This document shows positions 9,041 through 17,350 of a stretch of DNA of 64,000 nucleotides, in pieces. The notes below the pieces were generated by a model. It searched no databases, was not told the origin of the DNA, and worked only from the letters and a program-made list of their open reading frames with translations. The DNA comes from an uncultured Eudoraea sp. (GTDB taxonomy: Bacteria > Bacteroidota > Bacteroidia > Flavobacteriales > Flavobacteriaceae). Position 1 is the first letter of the stretch. Every line of letters begins with the position of its first letter. The position numbers and the translations under genes were made by a program. The DNA is taken from contig NZ_CAMYOM010000003.1 of assembly GCF_947260015.1 (NCBI RefSeq), positions 1 to 64,000 on the forward strand, in the 5' to 3' direction.

Positions 9041-9589
9041 ATGAAAACATTTTTTAAAGCAGTATTAACTATGGCCGTTTTACTGGCCCTATCCTGTACG
9101 CAGGAAAGCGTTACAGACGGCACAACAGAAGATTTGACCGCTACGGCCGTAAGGGCTGGTAAAAAAGTGGACCGGCCTATTAAGAACTCCATTGTCAGTA
9201 TTGACAAGTTAGACGGATCACCAACTACTTTCACCGGTAATATGTCCCACCTAGGTAAAATTACTGGAACCGTTGGGACAGGAATTTTTGATTTAAACTT
9301 TGTAACTGGAATTGGGCTTTTCACCTCCGCCCCCGATGAAGACATTATCTATGCAGCCAATGGAGATGAATTACACACTCAATCGGTGCTAACCTTTATC
9401 TTTAGTGAAGATTTCCTTTCTGCAACCTACATGGGTTATTTTGATTTTACAGAAGGTAGCACGGGTAGATTTGACGGAGCAACAGGGCGCATGTATATTA
9501 ACAATGGGGTATACATGAGTAGTGAAGATGAGAATGGGAATCCAATAGACGTATATACCCATAATGCAGCTGGAAGAATTATCTATTGA
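9041..9589 (+). CDS. Small lipoprotein of unknown function
   Basis: A 182-residue predicted lipoprotein. The ATG at 9041 gives a Lys-containing n-region, a hydrophobic core and the lipobox ALSC (Cys19), so the mature protein is lipid-anchored outside the inner membrane. Residues 50-182 are rich in Gly, Thr, Phe and Tyr with alternating hydrophobicity, as in a small beta barrel, and contain GSTGRFDGATG, a turn motif reminiscent of allene-oxide-cyclase/dirigent-like barrels. That resemblance is weak and I do not assign a function. The gene is monocistronic and ends in a strong terminator. An open frame extends 15 codons upstream, but the ATG preceding the signal peptide is clearly preferred. 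Confidence 0.75.
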   Translation: MKTFFKAVLTMAVLLALSCTQESVTDGTTEDLTATAVRAGKKVDRPIKNSIVSIDKLDGSPTTFTGNMSHLGKITGTVGTGIFDLNFVTGIGLFTSAPDEDIIYAANGDELHTQSVLTFIFSEDFLSATYMGYFDFTEGSTGRFDGATGRMYINNGVYMSSEDENGNPIDVYTHNAAGRIIY

Positions 9590-9643
9590 TGGTTACCTAT
9601 TAGATTTTAAGATATTAAGTCTGAAAATAACATGCTTAGTAAA

Positions 9644-9671
9644 AGCCGGTAGAATTCTACCGGCCTTTTTT
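9644..9671 (+). terminator. Rho-independent terminator of the lipoprotein gene
   Basis: A perfect 20-base palindrome, GCCGGTAG-AATT-CTACCGGC at 9645-9664, is followed by C and six T residues. It sits 55 bases after the lipoprotein stop and before the convergent glucokinase gene. Confidence 0.9.
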
Positions 9672-9720
9672 GTTTCTGAAGCAAATCCAAAGGCACTCTT
9701 TATTACGCTTTATAACTTTT

Positions 9721-10791
9721 TCATAAGTGTATAGCACCGTAATAAGCGGCTCCCAGGAGAGGTGTCTTGTCATTTAAAACTACTTGTACCGGCATTTGTT
9801 GAAGCAAGGGATTCATTCGGCCAGCCGCAACAAAGTTTTCCGAAAAAACTTCCCGGTTTATCATCCTGAGTATTTTTGGAACAATCCCCCCTCCAATATA
9901 AACTCCTCCTGTAGCCTTGGTCTTTAAGGCCAACTGGGCAGCTTCTATAGACAGATAGCGCACAAATAAATCCAGGGTTTCTATACAAATCGGGTCCCTC
10001 TTTTCATTGGCAACAGTGGTAATAACAGCAGCGGCATCGCCCTGTTGAATTTTGTCCTGAAGCCATTTGGGTTCCGGCATTCCCCTGAAATCCCTTAAAA
10101 ATTGATAGATACCATAAATACCAGGGCCGGATACGACTCGTTCCCAACTTACATGCCCATACTTTTTATGCAGGTATTTCCATAACTCCCAATCCAGTTC
10201 GTTACGAGGACTAAAATCGCAATGTCCCCCTTCTGTAGCATAGGGATGATAATGGGCCCCATCCCAATAGAGTCCGGCCTCTCCAAGGCCCGTGCCAGGC
10301 GAAATGATGACAGCGTTCCCAGGTATATTTGATCCTTCTTTTAGAATTTCAAAGTCCGTCTTACGAAGGGCCGCCAGACCATAGGCATTGGCCTCCATAT
10401 CATTGATAAGAGTAACCGAACTAACCTGGAGTTCCCTGCTAATTTCTTCACTATTTATTTCCCACGGAAAATTTGTCCCTTTTACTTTGCCTTTGATTAT
10501 AGGGCCGGCCACACCAAGGCAGATCCCATCTATAGCAGATGAAGTATCCCTATGAAAAGAACGCACCATCTCCATAAAAGAATTATACTCCTTTGTTCGA
10601 TATGATTTCTCCCTTAATAATGTAAGTAGTCCTTTATGGATTTCAAAAAGTGCCAGATTTGTTTTTGTTGCCCCAATATCACCTGCTAAAATGACGCCAT
10701 TGACATTAGCGGTATTTTTATTAATGGAAAAGGCCAATGGTATTTGAGAATCATGCATAAGTGGTAATGAATAGCTCTCCTTTTTTTTCAT
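9721..10791 (-). CDS. glk: Glucokinase
   Basis: A 356-residue cytoplasmic ATP-dependent glucokinase of the E. coli Glk family (not a ROK protein), converting glucose to glucose-6-phosphate. The phosphate-binding motif GDIGATKTN lies at about 38-46, LINDMEANAYG follows at about 133-143 with the catalytic Asp, then SPGTGLGEAGL, and the EGGHCDFSPR segment that contacts glucose. The protein is somewhat longer than the 320-residue E. coli enzyme because of a 35-residue N-terminal extension; an internal start nearer the GDIG motif cannot be excluded. It is convergent with the lipoprotein gene. The alpha-glucosidase and sugar porter nearby supply a plausible source of glucose. Confidence 0.92.
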   Translation of the reverse strand: MKKKESYSLPLMHDSQIPLAFSINKNTANVNGVILAGDIGATKTNLALFEIHKGLLTLLREKSYRTKEYNSFMEMVRSFHRDTSSAIDGICLGVAGPIIKGKVKGTNFPWEINSEEISRELQVSSVTLINDMEANAYGLAALRKTDFEILKEGSNIPGNAVIISPGTGLGEAGLYWDGAHYHPYATEGGHCDFSPRNELDWELWKYLHKKYGHVSWERVVSGPGIYGIYQFLRDFRGMPEPKWLQDKIQQGDAAAVITTVANEKRDPICIETLDLFVRYLSIEAAQLALKTKATGGVYIGGGIVPKILRMINREVFSENFVAAGRMNPLLQQMPVQVVLNDKTPLLGAAYYGAIHL

Positions 10792-11015
10792 AATAGTGAT
10801 CTGTTAAGCATTGGTAATGATCTTGTACAAAAATATAAGCACGATCCTATAGTGCTGGTAAGTACTTTCATTTATAACCGTTTAAGGCAGATATTACCAA
10901 TAGGCATACAAATATCTACTGGTTACTAATGGTTTAAAATGATTTAAGTCATTAGGAACAAATAATACATTAGTCGTTAAAGTGAAATCAATTAAATTGA
11001 AGAATGGGAAAAGTT

Positions 11016-11633
11016 TTAAACTACCTGTGGTTCCTCATCCAATCGCATGGCTACAATTATTTTACCAATAAAATAACCAATAATAAATACGGCTGCGGAT
11101 ATGGCTACAATAATTAGCATTGCGCTCCATACCTCTGTAAGTGGTATACTGTTAGTGGGAATTTTTTCCAATATCTTTAAGCTTCTGAAAATTCTAAATG
11201 GAAAACTAAAATAATTAATCAGAGCATCCTTGAATTCACTAAACGTATAGAACATATAGACATTGCTGGAAATTCCATAGGCTATAATACTCAAACCAAA
11301 CCCAAACATTCTGCTGTATGTTTTGCTATACTCAATTTTGTCAGATTTTGTAATTATCCCATTTGAAGGAAGCCCATTTTCCATTATTGATTCTTTTGAA
11401 CCTTCCTTGTTTCTGTATTTTTTTACATATTCCCGTGAATAGTAAATCCAGCAAAATATTAAAAAAAGAGGTGTTACTACAACAATCAGCGTAACGCAAA
11501 AAAGCAGAAGTATTGTAACCAATTCACTAAGTCCATCATAATTGAAATAACCCTCAACCGGAGCTTCACTAGCCTGTAAAACATAAAAGGTATTTACGAA
11601 AAAATTATAATAATTGAGAACTAAGTGGTTCAT
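11016..11633 (-). CDS. Hypothetical membrane protein
   Basis: A 205-residue protein that I do not recognise. Three hydrophobic segments are visible: about residues 34-62 (LVTILLLFCVTLIVVV, then PLFLIFCWIYY), 112-131 (GFGLSIIAYGISSNVYMFYTF) and 168-193 (AMLIIVAISAAVFIIGYFIGKIIVAMR). The loop after the first segment is Lys/Arg rich (YSREYVKKYRNK), pointing to an inner-membrane location with that loop in the cytoplasm. It has no apparent operon partner; the flanking gaps are 224 and 303 bases. Confidence 0.6.
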   Translation of the reverse strand: MNHLVLNYYNFFVNTFYVLQASEAPVEGYFNYDGLSELVTILLLFCVTLIVVVTPLFLIFCWIYYSREYVKKYRNKEGSKESIMENGLPSNGIITKSDKIEYSKTYSRMFGFGLSIIAYGISSNVYMFYTFSEFKDALINYFSFPFRIFRSLKILEKIPTNSIPLTEVWSAMLIIVAISAAVFIIGYFIGKIIVAMRLDEEPQVV

Positions 11634-11936
11634 TTAAAAGTAATATAGAATTAAATTCAATTTTAGCAATAGACCATGTTCATAATACAAACTCAAACAC
11701 ATTCTGCAAATAGTGAATTTGTCCAAATCAGAAACATTTTTTTAATGTTACTCTATTTTACGCAATATTTGTCTCTTAAGCAAATGGAGAGTGACAGAAC
11801 CGTTCATTCCTTGTCCCAATGGGCGGATTTATTTATCTAATAATCCCCAATTCATGAAAGTTTTAATTTCCTTATTAAAAAAATTACTTCCGTAAAACAA
11901 TTAACACTAACTTTAACCTGCTAAGAAAATCATATT
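11634..11936. other. 303-bp gap, no gene seen
   Basis: A/T-rich sequence upstream of both the membrane protein gene and the 34-codon basic protein gene. A TAACTTTA sequence about 25 bases before the small gene resembles a -7 box with one mismatch; nothing else is recognisable. Confidence 0.35.
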
Positions 11937-12041
11937 ATGTCAAAAGGTAGAGACTCCAAGAAAGCTGTCAAAAAAGAACCGCTCTTAACTGCAAAAGAGA
12001 AAAAAGAAGCTAAAAGAATTAAAAAAGCCAAAAGAGGCTAA
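11937..12041 (+). CDS. 34-residue basic Lys/Arg-rich small protein
   Basis: A short gene with ATG at 11937 and TAA at 12039-12041. The product begins MSKGRDSKKAVKKEP and ends in KEAKRIKKAKRG; 14 of its 34 residues are Lys or Arg. I recall closely similar MxKGRDxKKxxKKEP proteins in many Bacteroidota, which argues that it is real despite its size. No function is known to me; the charge would fit nucleic-acid or ribosome association, which is speculation. It is followed by 180 bases and then the 153-residue barrel protein gene on the same strand. Confidence 0.65.
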   Translation: MSKGRDSKKAVKKEPLLTAKEKKEAKRIKKAKRG

Positions 12042-12174
12042 TTACTGAATTCAAAATCTTCGTGTCAAAAGATAAATTAATATCGGAACATTTCGGGTAA
12101 ATACCTGTCCTCAATAATTAAAGAGCTTTTTGTAAATATTGACACCAGATTTAGCTGTAATGGTTTAAATGAAG

Positions 12175-12182
12175 TAACTTTG
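12175..12182 (+). promoter_or_regulatory. Possible -7 promoter box for the barrel protein gene
   Basis: TAACTTTG matches the Bacteroidota -7 consensus TAnnTTTG exactly and lies 39 bases before the ATG at 12222. No TTG is found at the usual -33 spacing, so support is partial. Confidence 0.4.
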
Positions 12183-12221
12183 CTTCTTTTTAAACAGTCT
12201 ATAAATTATAACTAAATCATA

Positions 12222-12683
12222 ATGAAAAAATTCAGGATCCTGTTTGCGCTAACAGTTTTATGTTTGACATTCAGCACAATCTCGTATAGTCAGACAAACA
12301 TTGAAGCAGGTGTACGAATTGGTGATAATATCGGTATTGACGGAACTATTCCGCTTGGCATCTCTCCAAGGCTTCATCCCACGGTCTATTTAGAAAATTT
12401 TGGTGTAGGTGCGTATTTTGATTGGCTTTTCGCACTCAATGATGGTCCGGAGGGTCTTAAATTTTACCCCGGGGTTGGCCCGGAATTTTTCTTCGAGAAT
12501 GATTTTGATTTTAATATAGTGGGCAATTTTGGGGTAGAGTATTCCTTTAAATTTCCATTGACAATTGGATTCGACTGGAGACCCGGTTTTGCTGTAACTA
12601 ATGATTTTGACTTTATCACCAGTAATTGGGGATTCATGGCGAGATATCGTTTTAAAGAAGGCGGATTTAGAAGGGTAGATTAG
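12222..12683 (+). CDS. Small outer-membrane beta-barrel protein
   Basis: A 153-residue protein with a signal peptide (about 1-24, cleavage near SYSQ). The mature part is a series of alternating amphipathic strands rich in Gly, Phe, Asp and Tyr, such as GVGAYFDWLF, NFGVEYSFKF and WGFMARYRF, ending near an aromatic residue region as many outer-membrane barrels do. It resembles generic porin-family OMP beta-barrel proteins of flavobacteria. No enzymatic motif is visible. It is transcribed alone and converges on the nucleotidase gene. Confidence 0.65.
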   Translation: MKKFRILFALTVLCLTFSTISYSQTNIEAGVRIGDNIGIDGTIPLGISPRLHPTVYLENFGVGAYFDWLFALNDGPEGLKFYPGVGPEFFFENDFDFNIVGNFGVEYSFKFPLTIGFDWRPGFAVTNDFDFITSNWGFMARYRFKEGGFRRVD

Positions 12684-12725
12684 CATTCAATAAGATATGT
12701 CCTATTCTGAATATTAAATGAAAAT

Positions 12726-13247
12726 CTACAGCAGTTTTTCAGCTACTTCCTGCCAGTTATTTACCCGCTCAAACCCATTTGTATTTATATTATGTGGTGA
12801 GGTAAAAATTATGGATCTCCCCTCAAAACTTTCCAGGTTGTATTTCCGGTCATCAATAAGGATATCTCCCCTAAGTATGTGTTTATCCCCGCATAATATT
12901 CGCCGTTTCCAATCTATAAATGGAAAATGTTCATCTAACCAATAATGTTTCTCAATCAAAGAATTTGGAAATTGCATGGCCGCCGAAGCAATAAAAACGT
13001 CGTACACTTTGGTTAACTCCTTAATCACTTCTTTACTTCCCTCTATAGGAGGCAGGGCCCGAAAAAAGCCCACTTCATGGCAGTGCCTGTGAATCCTGCT
13101 TCTGCGATCTTTAGGGACACTTTGCCACACTTCACCTCCACTACAATCTTCTGCAGTTAGGTTTTCTCCGAATTCTTTATTATAAAACGCAATATGCGCC
13201 CGATAGGTATCCGCTATTACCTCATCCATGTCTATAAATAATGTCAT
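12726..13247 (-). CDS. 5'(3')-deoxyribonucleotidase (NT5C family)
   Basis: A 173-residue HAD-superfamily phosphatase of the cytosolic 5'(3')-deoxyribonucleotidase type, expected to dephosphorylate deoxyribonucleoside monophosphates. The motif DMDEV at residues 6-10 supplies the nucleophile Asp6 and acid/base Asp8; the third position is Glu instead of the more usual Gly. Further signatures are the IASAAMQFPNS segment (HAD motif II region) and ILIDDRKYNLESFEG near the C-terminus (motif IV acidic pair). Length fits the family. It is divergent from the SanA-like gene and separated from it by a 205-base gap with a dyad. Confidence 0.83.
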   Translation of the reverse strand: MTLFIDMDEVIADTYRAHIAFYNKEFGENLTAEDCSGGEVWQSVPKDRRSRIHRHCHEVGFFRALPPIEGSKEVIKELTKVYDVFIASAAMQFPNSLIEKHYWLDEHFPFIDWKRRILCGDKHILRGDILIDDRKYNLESFEGRSIIFTSPHNINTNGFERVNNWQEVAEKLL

Positions 13248-13298
13248 AAGTAAAATTGTTTATCCCAATTACGTAAAAATCCTAATACTCAGGAATTG

Positions 13299-13326
13299 AT
13301 TACCAAAATGTTAACCAATTGGTAAT
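13299..13326. promoter_or_regulatory. Dyad ATTACCAA-12-TTGGTAAT, possible operator
   Basis: Eight-base perfect inverted arms at 13299-13306 and 13319-13326 lie between the divergent nucleotidase and SanA-like genes. There is no T-run after it, so it is more like a protein-binding site than a terminator; no regulator is identified. Confidence 0.3.
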
Positions 13327-13410
13327 GATTACGGCATTAAAATTAACTAATAGATAATATAAAAGTTCAATTTTTTAGGTTGAAGTTGATTTTTTTGTTT
13401 TTGTCCATAT

Positions 13411-13444
13411 GCCCAAAAAGATAGCGGCCGTTTCCTTACCTTTA
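13411..13444 (+). promoter_or_regulatory. Possible promoter of the SanA-like gene
   Basis: TTG at 13411-13413 and TACCTTTA at 13437-13444 (one mismatch to TAnnTTTG), with a 23-base spacer, end 8 bases before the ATG at 13453. Confidence 0.35.
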
Positions 13445-13452
13445 AAATTGAA

Positions 13453-14100
13453 ATGAAAATATCGATTAAAAAGAAATATCGTTTTTTAGTAGCCATTACG
13501 CTGCTCTTATCAATTCTCGTTGTAGTAGTTTCCAATTTTACCATTGAAATTTCAGCCAGAGGAAAAACCTTTACTGATCTGGCAAGTATGCCCAAAAATA
13601 AAGTTGGCTTGGTACTAGGTACTTCAAGAATGCTTGTGGAGGGAGGTATAAATCCGTATTATGCACATCGTATTGACGCAACCATTGCACTTTATAAAGC
13701 AGGAAAAATAGAGTTTGTTTTAGTAAGTGGAGATAATGGAACTATTTACTATAACGAACCAACTACTATAAAAAAGGACTTAGTAGAAGGCGGGATACCA
13801 ACTGATAAAATATATCTGGATTATGCAGGTTTTCGAACATTGGATTCTATGGTAAGAGCAAAATATATCTTTGGCCTTGATAATGTTACGGTAATCTCTC
13901 AACAATTTCACAATGAACGAGCCATTTATATCGCCGAAAAAAAAGGCCTTAAGGCTATAGGTTTTAATGCCAAAGGGATTTCCGGGAAACAAGGCATTAA
14001 GGTACAGTTTCGGGAATATTTGGCGAGGGTAAAAGTATTTATAGATCTACTTTTAAATACACAACCCCGGTTTTATGGTGAAAAAATAGAGATAAAATAG
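13453..14100 (+). CDS. SanA/YdcF-like DUF218 envelope protein
   Basis: A 215-residue protein with one N-terminal membrane anchor (about 9-30) and a DUF218 domain. The segments VGLVLGTSR (about 51-59), HRIDATIALYKAGKIEFVLVSGDNG and TVISQQFHNERAIYIAEKKGLKAIGFNA are typical of SanA, the protein linked in E. coli to vancomycin exclusion at high temperature and to envelope integrity. The biochemical activity of the family is poorly defined. The globular domain should face the periplasm. It is followed at 61 bases by the NRAMP-like gene on the same strand, with a short GC-rich hairpin and T-run between. Confidence 0.8.
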   Translation: MKISIKKKYRFLVAITLLLSILVVVVSNFTIEISARGKTFTDLASMPKNKVGLVLGTSRMLVEGGINPYYAHRIDATIALYKAGKIEFVLVSGDNGTIYYNEPTTIKKDLVEGGIPTDKIYLDYAGFRTLDSMVRAKYIFGLDNVTVISQQFHNERAIYIAEKKGLKAIGFNAKGISGKQGIKVQFREYLARVKVFIDLLLNTQPRFYGEKIEIK

Positions 14101-14117
14101 GCGCCGCCTTTTTTTGT
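14099..14117 (+). terminator. Weak hairpin with T-run after the SanA-like gene
   Basis: AGGC-GCC-GCCT followed by seven T residues directly at the stop codon. The stem is only four base pairs, so it may act as a partial terminator or attenuator before the NRAMP-like gene. Confidence 0.35.
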
Positions 14118-14161
14118 ATAAAATAACCTATTTTAGTCACAGTAAGTTAACCCAACCATAC

Positions 14162-15415
14162 ATGTCAAAGTTTAAAAAGCTGCTTAAAAACCTTGGCCCC
14201 GGGCTGTTGTTTGCTAGTATGGCGATAGGCACATCGCATTTGGTATTATCTACTAAAGCAGGTGCGCAGTACGGCTGGGTCATGGTGATGCCAATCATCC
14301 TGGCAAATATTCTGAAATATCCGTTTTTTGAATTTGGAATACGATATACCAATGTAACCAATAAAACCCTGATAGAAGGATATCTCAATCGTGGTAAAGG
14401 CTATTTGTGGCTTTATGCTTTTATTACTCTGGTAACCACATTTACAATCCTTGCGGCACTTTACGTGGTGACTGCCGGATTGTTCATAAACCTGTTTAAT
14501 GTTCAAAAGCTTTCAGTTGCCATGGTTGCCCTTGGTTTATTTATATTTATTAGTACCCTGCTAATCATAGGTCGCTATCGCTTTCTGGAGACCTCCTTAA
14601 AATTCGTCATCTCTATTTTATTTATGGCTTTACTTGTTACTACATTTTTAGTGATTTATAAAGGGCAGGTAGAACCGGTTACCGGTTTTGTAAGACCTCC
14701 AATATTTAATGAGGTGGGTATCTTGTTTTTAATTGGATTGATTGGCTGGATGCCCACAGCTGTTGAAGCTTCGAGTTGGATCAGCCTTTGGAGTCTGGAA
14801 AAATATAAATTAAATAAGGTCAAACCCTCCTTAAAAGAAGCATTACAGGAATTTAACTCCGGGTATTTGCTGACCGCGGTACTTGCTATTTTCTTTTTAA
14901 TCATCGGTTGGATGACCCTTTATGGCACAAATACAGAATTGAGCGGTAATGCCATTACGTTTGCAGATCAGGTTGTCCAATTGTTTACTACCCATATTGG
15001 TAGCTGGGCATATATTTTTATAGCTGTAGCTGCCTTTGCGACCATGTTTAGCACCTGTATGACTGCCCATGACGCTATATCAAGGGTAAGTATTGACATA
15101 GTTGGTTTGCTTACCCCAAAGAACAAAGATTTTACCGGAAGGAAGTATTACGCTACGGGGGTTGTCCTTTTGGCACTCGTTAATTTTATTGTAATTACAG
15201 CCTTTGGAGCGAATATGGGTACCCTGGTAGCACTTGCAACTTTTGTTTCTTTTGTTTTTGCCCCGATTGTCGGTTATATGAATCTAAAGAACGTAATGAG
15301 TCATGATCTTCCTAACAATTTTCATCCCAGTAAGGGGTTACAGGTCCTGACTTTCGCCGGAATAATATTTCTTTCGCTGTTTGCAATTTATTATTGCTGG
15401 ATGATTCTTTTTTAA
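14162..15415 (+). CDS. NRAMP-related transporter with non-canonical metal site
   Basis: A 417-residue inner-membrane protein with about 11 hydrophobic helices, belonging to the NRAMP (SLC11) fold. The start is set at the ATG at 14162 because the first helix begins NLGPGLLFASMAIGTSH. Canonical NRAMP proteins carry DPGN in TM1 and a Met in TM6 as ligands for Mn2+/Fe2+. Here TM1 reads AIGTSHLVLSTKAGAQYGW (21-39), which keeps the following GAQYGW but lacks DPGN, and the TM6 region reads GWMPTAVEASSWISLW (194-209). The protein is therefore a divergent relative, similar to the loosely annotated divalent metal transporters of Bacteroidota; its substrate cannot be assumed to be Mn2+. It converges on acs. 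Confidence 0.75.
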   Translation: MSKFKKLLKNLGPGLLFASMAIGTSHLVLSTKAGAQYGWVMVMPIILANILKYPFFEFGIRYTNVTNKTLIEGYLNRGKGYLWLYAFITLVTTFTILAALYVVTAGLFINLFNVQKLSVAMVALGLFIFISTLLIIGRYRFLETSLKFVISILFMALLVTTFLVIYKGQVEPVTGFVRPPIFNEVGILFLIGLIGWMPTAVEASSWISLWSLEKYKLNKVKPSLKEALQEFNSGYLLTAVLAIFFLIIGWMTLYGTNTELSGNAITFADQVVQLFTTHIGSWAYIFIAVAAFATMFSTCMTAHDAISRVSIDIVGLLTPKNKDFTGRKYYATGVVLLALVNFIVITAFGANMGTLVALATFVSFVFAPIVGYMNLKNVMSHDLPNNFHPSKGLQVLTFAGIIFLSLFAIYYCWMILF

Positions 15416-15430
15416 GAAAGCAATCCTAAC

Positions 15431-17338
15431 CTATAAAGCATTATCCATAACCTCTTTTACAACTTCAGGATTTAGTAGTGTACTAATATCCCCAAGGTTT
15501 TCTGTGTCTTTAGAAGCAATTTTTCGTAAAATACGTCTCATGATCTTGCCACTTCGTGTTTTAGGTAAGCCGGAAACAAACTGTATTTTGTCTAACTTGG
15601 CAATAGGGCCAATGTGTTCGGTGATTTGCTGGTTTATCTCTTTCCTAAGATTATCTTTAACTCTGGCCTCCCCAATTTCCTTTAGAATCACAAAACCGTA
15701 AAGTGCATTTCCTTTAATATCATGTGGGAAACCAACAATGGCGGATTCAGCGACAGCGGGATGTTCATTTATCGCATCTTCAATTGGTGCAGTTCCCAGA
15801 TTATGACCTGAAACAATGATCACATCATCAACCCGACCGGTTATTCTGTAATATCCTACTTCGTCTCTCAGGGCACCATCTCCTGTAAAATATTTGTTTT
15901 TATAGGCAGTAAAATAAGTATCCCTGTACCTGTCATGATCTCCCCATATGGTTCTTGCAATTGAAGGCCATGGAAACTTGATGCACAACCGCCCGTCTAC
16001 CTGAATTCCCATAATTTCATGACCTTCCTCGTCCATGAGTGCAGGTTGTATCCCTATAAAGGGCAAGGTTGCATATGTTGGGGTTGTTGGGGTAACATAT
16101 GGTATAGGTGAGATCATTATTCCACCAGTCTCTGTTTGCCACCAGGTGTCTACAATAGGACTTTTGCCGCGTCCTATATTGTTATTATACCAATGCCAGG
16201 CTTCTTCGTTAATTGGTTCACCAACAGATCCTAAAACTTTAAGCGAAGAGAGATCGTATTTTTCAACATGTTCAAGGTTTTCCTTTGCCAATGCCCTTAT
16301 TGCAGTAGGGGCAGTATAAAACTGATTTACTTTATGCTTTTCAACTACCTCCCAAAATCTTCCATAGTCCGGATATGATGGAACCCCTTCAAACATAACC
16401 GTAGTTGCCCCGTTTGCCAGGGGACCATAAATAATGTAGGAATGACCGGTAATCCATCCAATATCTGCTGTACACCAATATACATCACCATCCCTGTATT
16501 GAAATATATTTTTAAAGGTATAGGCTGTATATACCATATAACCTCCGCAAGTATGCACCATGCCTTTGGGTTTCCCTGTTGACCCCGATGTATAAAGTAC
16601 AAAAAGGGGGTCTTCAGCTTTCATTCGTTCCGCATCACTATCTGCATAAGCATTATCCAATAATGGTTTTAGCCACAAATCCCGGTTCTTCTTCATCTTT
16701 ACTTTTCCTCCGGTACGCTGAGCCACCAAGACCTTTTCTACCCCCGGACAATCTTCCAGGGCCACATCTACAATACCCTTCAGGTCAATTGTTTTATTTC
16801 CCCTATAGGATCCGTCAGATGTAATTACCATTTTACAGTCACAATCATTTATCCTGGTAGCTAAAGCATTTGAAGAAAAGCCTGCAAAAACAACAGAATG
16901 TATGGCTCCAACCCTGGCGCAGGCCAATACAGTATAGGCCAATTCCGGAATCATAGGTAGGTACACACAAACACGGTCCCCTTTTTTTATTCCGTTATCC
17001 TTGAGTACATTAGCCATCCTGCATACACTTTCATGCAATTGCCCATAAGTGATATGCTGAGCTTCTTCTTTAGGATCATTCGGTTCAAAAATGATCGCAG
17101 TAGTATTGCGCTTAGTTGGCAGATGCCTATCCAGACAGTTCTCCGTTATGTTGAGCTCTGCACCTTCAAACCATTTAATTTCAGGTTTTGTAAAATCCCA
17201 ACTTAGCACCCTATCCCATTTTGAGCGCCAAACAAAATGTTCTTCAGCTATTTCTTCCCAAAAAGCTTCAGGGTTTTGTACAGACTTACGATAAACCTGA
17301 AAATATTCTTCTAAATGTTTAATGTGATAATTACTCAT
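15431..17338 (-). CDS. acs: Acetyl-CoA synthetase (AMP-forming)
   Basis: A 635-residue cytoplasmic enzyme that activates acetate with ATP and coenzyme A. An N-terminal ACAS domain is followed by the AMP-binding core with YTSGSTGKPKGMVH (249-262), then the TWWQTETGG segment, GDGA and the hinge/C-terminal domain with KTRSGKIMRR; Lys598 in SGK is the residue usually acetylated to switch the enzyme off. Length and motifs are normal. Directly upstream (13 bases) lies the remnant of a sodium/acetate symporter, the usual operon partner, so acetate import by that route seems lost while activation is kept. Confidence 0.95.
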   Translation of the reverse strand: MSNYHIKHLEEYFQVYRKSVQNPEAFWEEIAEEHFVWRSKWDRVLSWDFTKPEIKWFEGAELNITENCLDRHLPTKRNTTAIIFEPNDPKEEAQHITYGQLHESVCRMANVLKDNGIKKGDRVCVYLPMIPELAYTVLACARVGAIHSVVFAGFSSNALATRINDCDCKMVITSDGSYRGNKTIDLKGIVDVALEDCPGVEKVLVAQRTGGKVKMKKNRDLWLKPLLDNAYADSDAERMKAEDPLFVLYTSGSTGKPKGMVHTCGGYMVYTAYTFKNIFQYRDGDVYWCTADIGWITGHSYIIYGPLANGATTVMFEGVPSYPDYGRFWEVVEKHKVNQFYTAPTAIRALAKENLEHVEKYDLSSLKVLGSVGEPINEEAWHWYNNNIGRGKSPIVDTWWQTETGGIMISPIPYVTPTTPTYATLPFIGIQPALMDEEGHEIMGIQVDGRLCIKFPWPSIARTIWGDHDRYRDTYFTAYKNKYFTGDGALRDEVGYYRITGRVDDVIIVSGHNLGTAPIEDAINEHPAVAESAIVGFPHDIKGNALYGFVILKEIGEARVKDNLRKEINQQITEHIGPIAKLDKIQFVSGLPKTRSGKIMRRILRKIASKDTENLGDISTLLNPEVVKEVMDNAL

Positions 17339-17350
17339 GCCAACTATATT

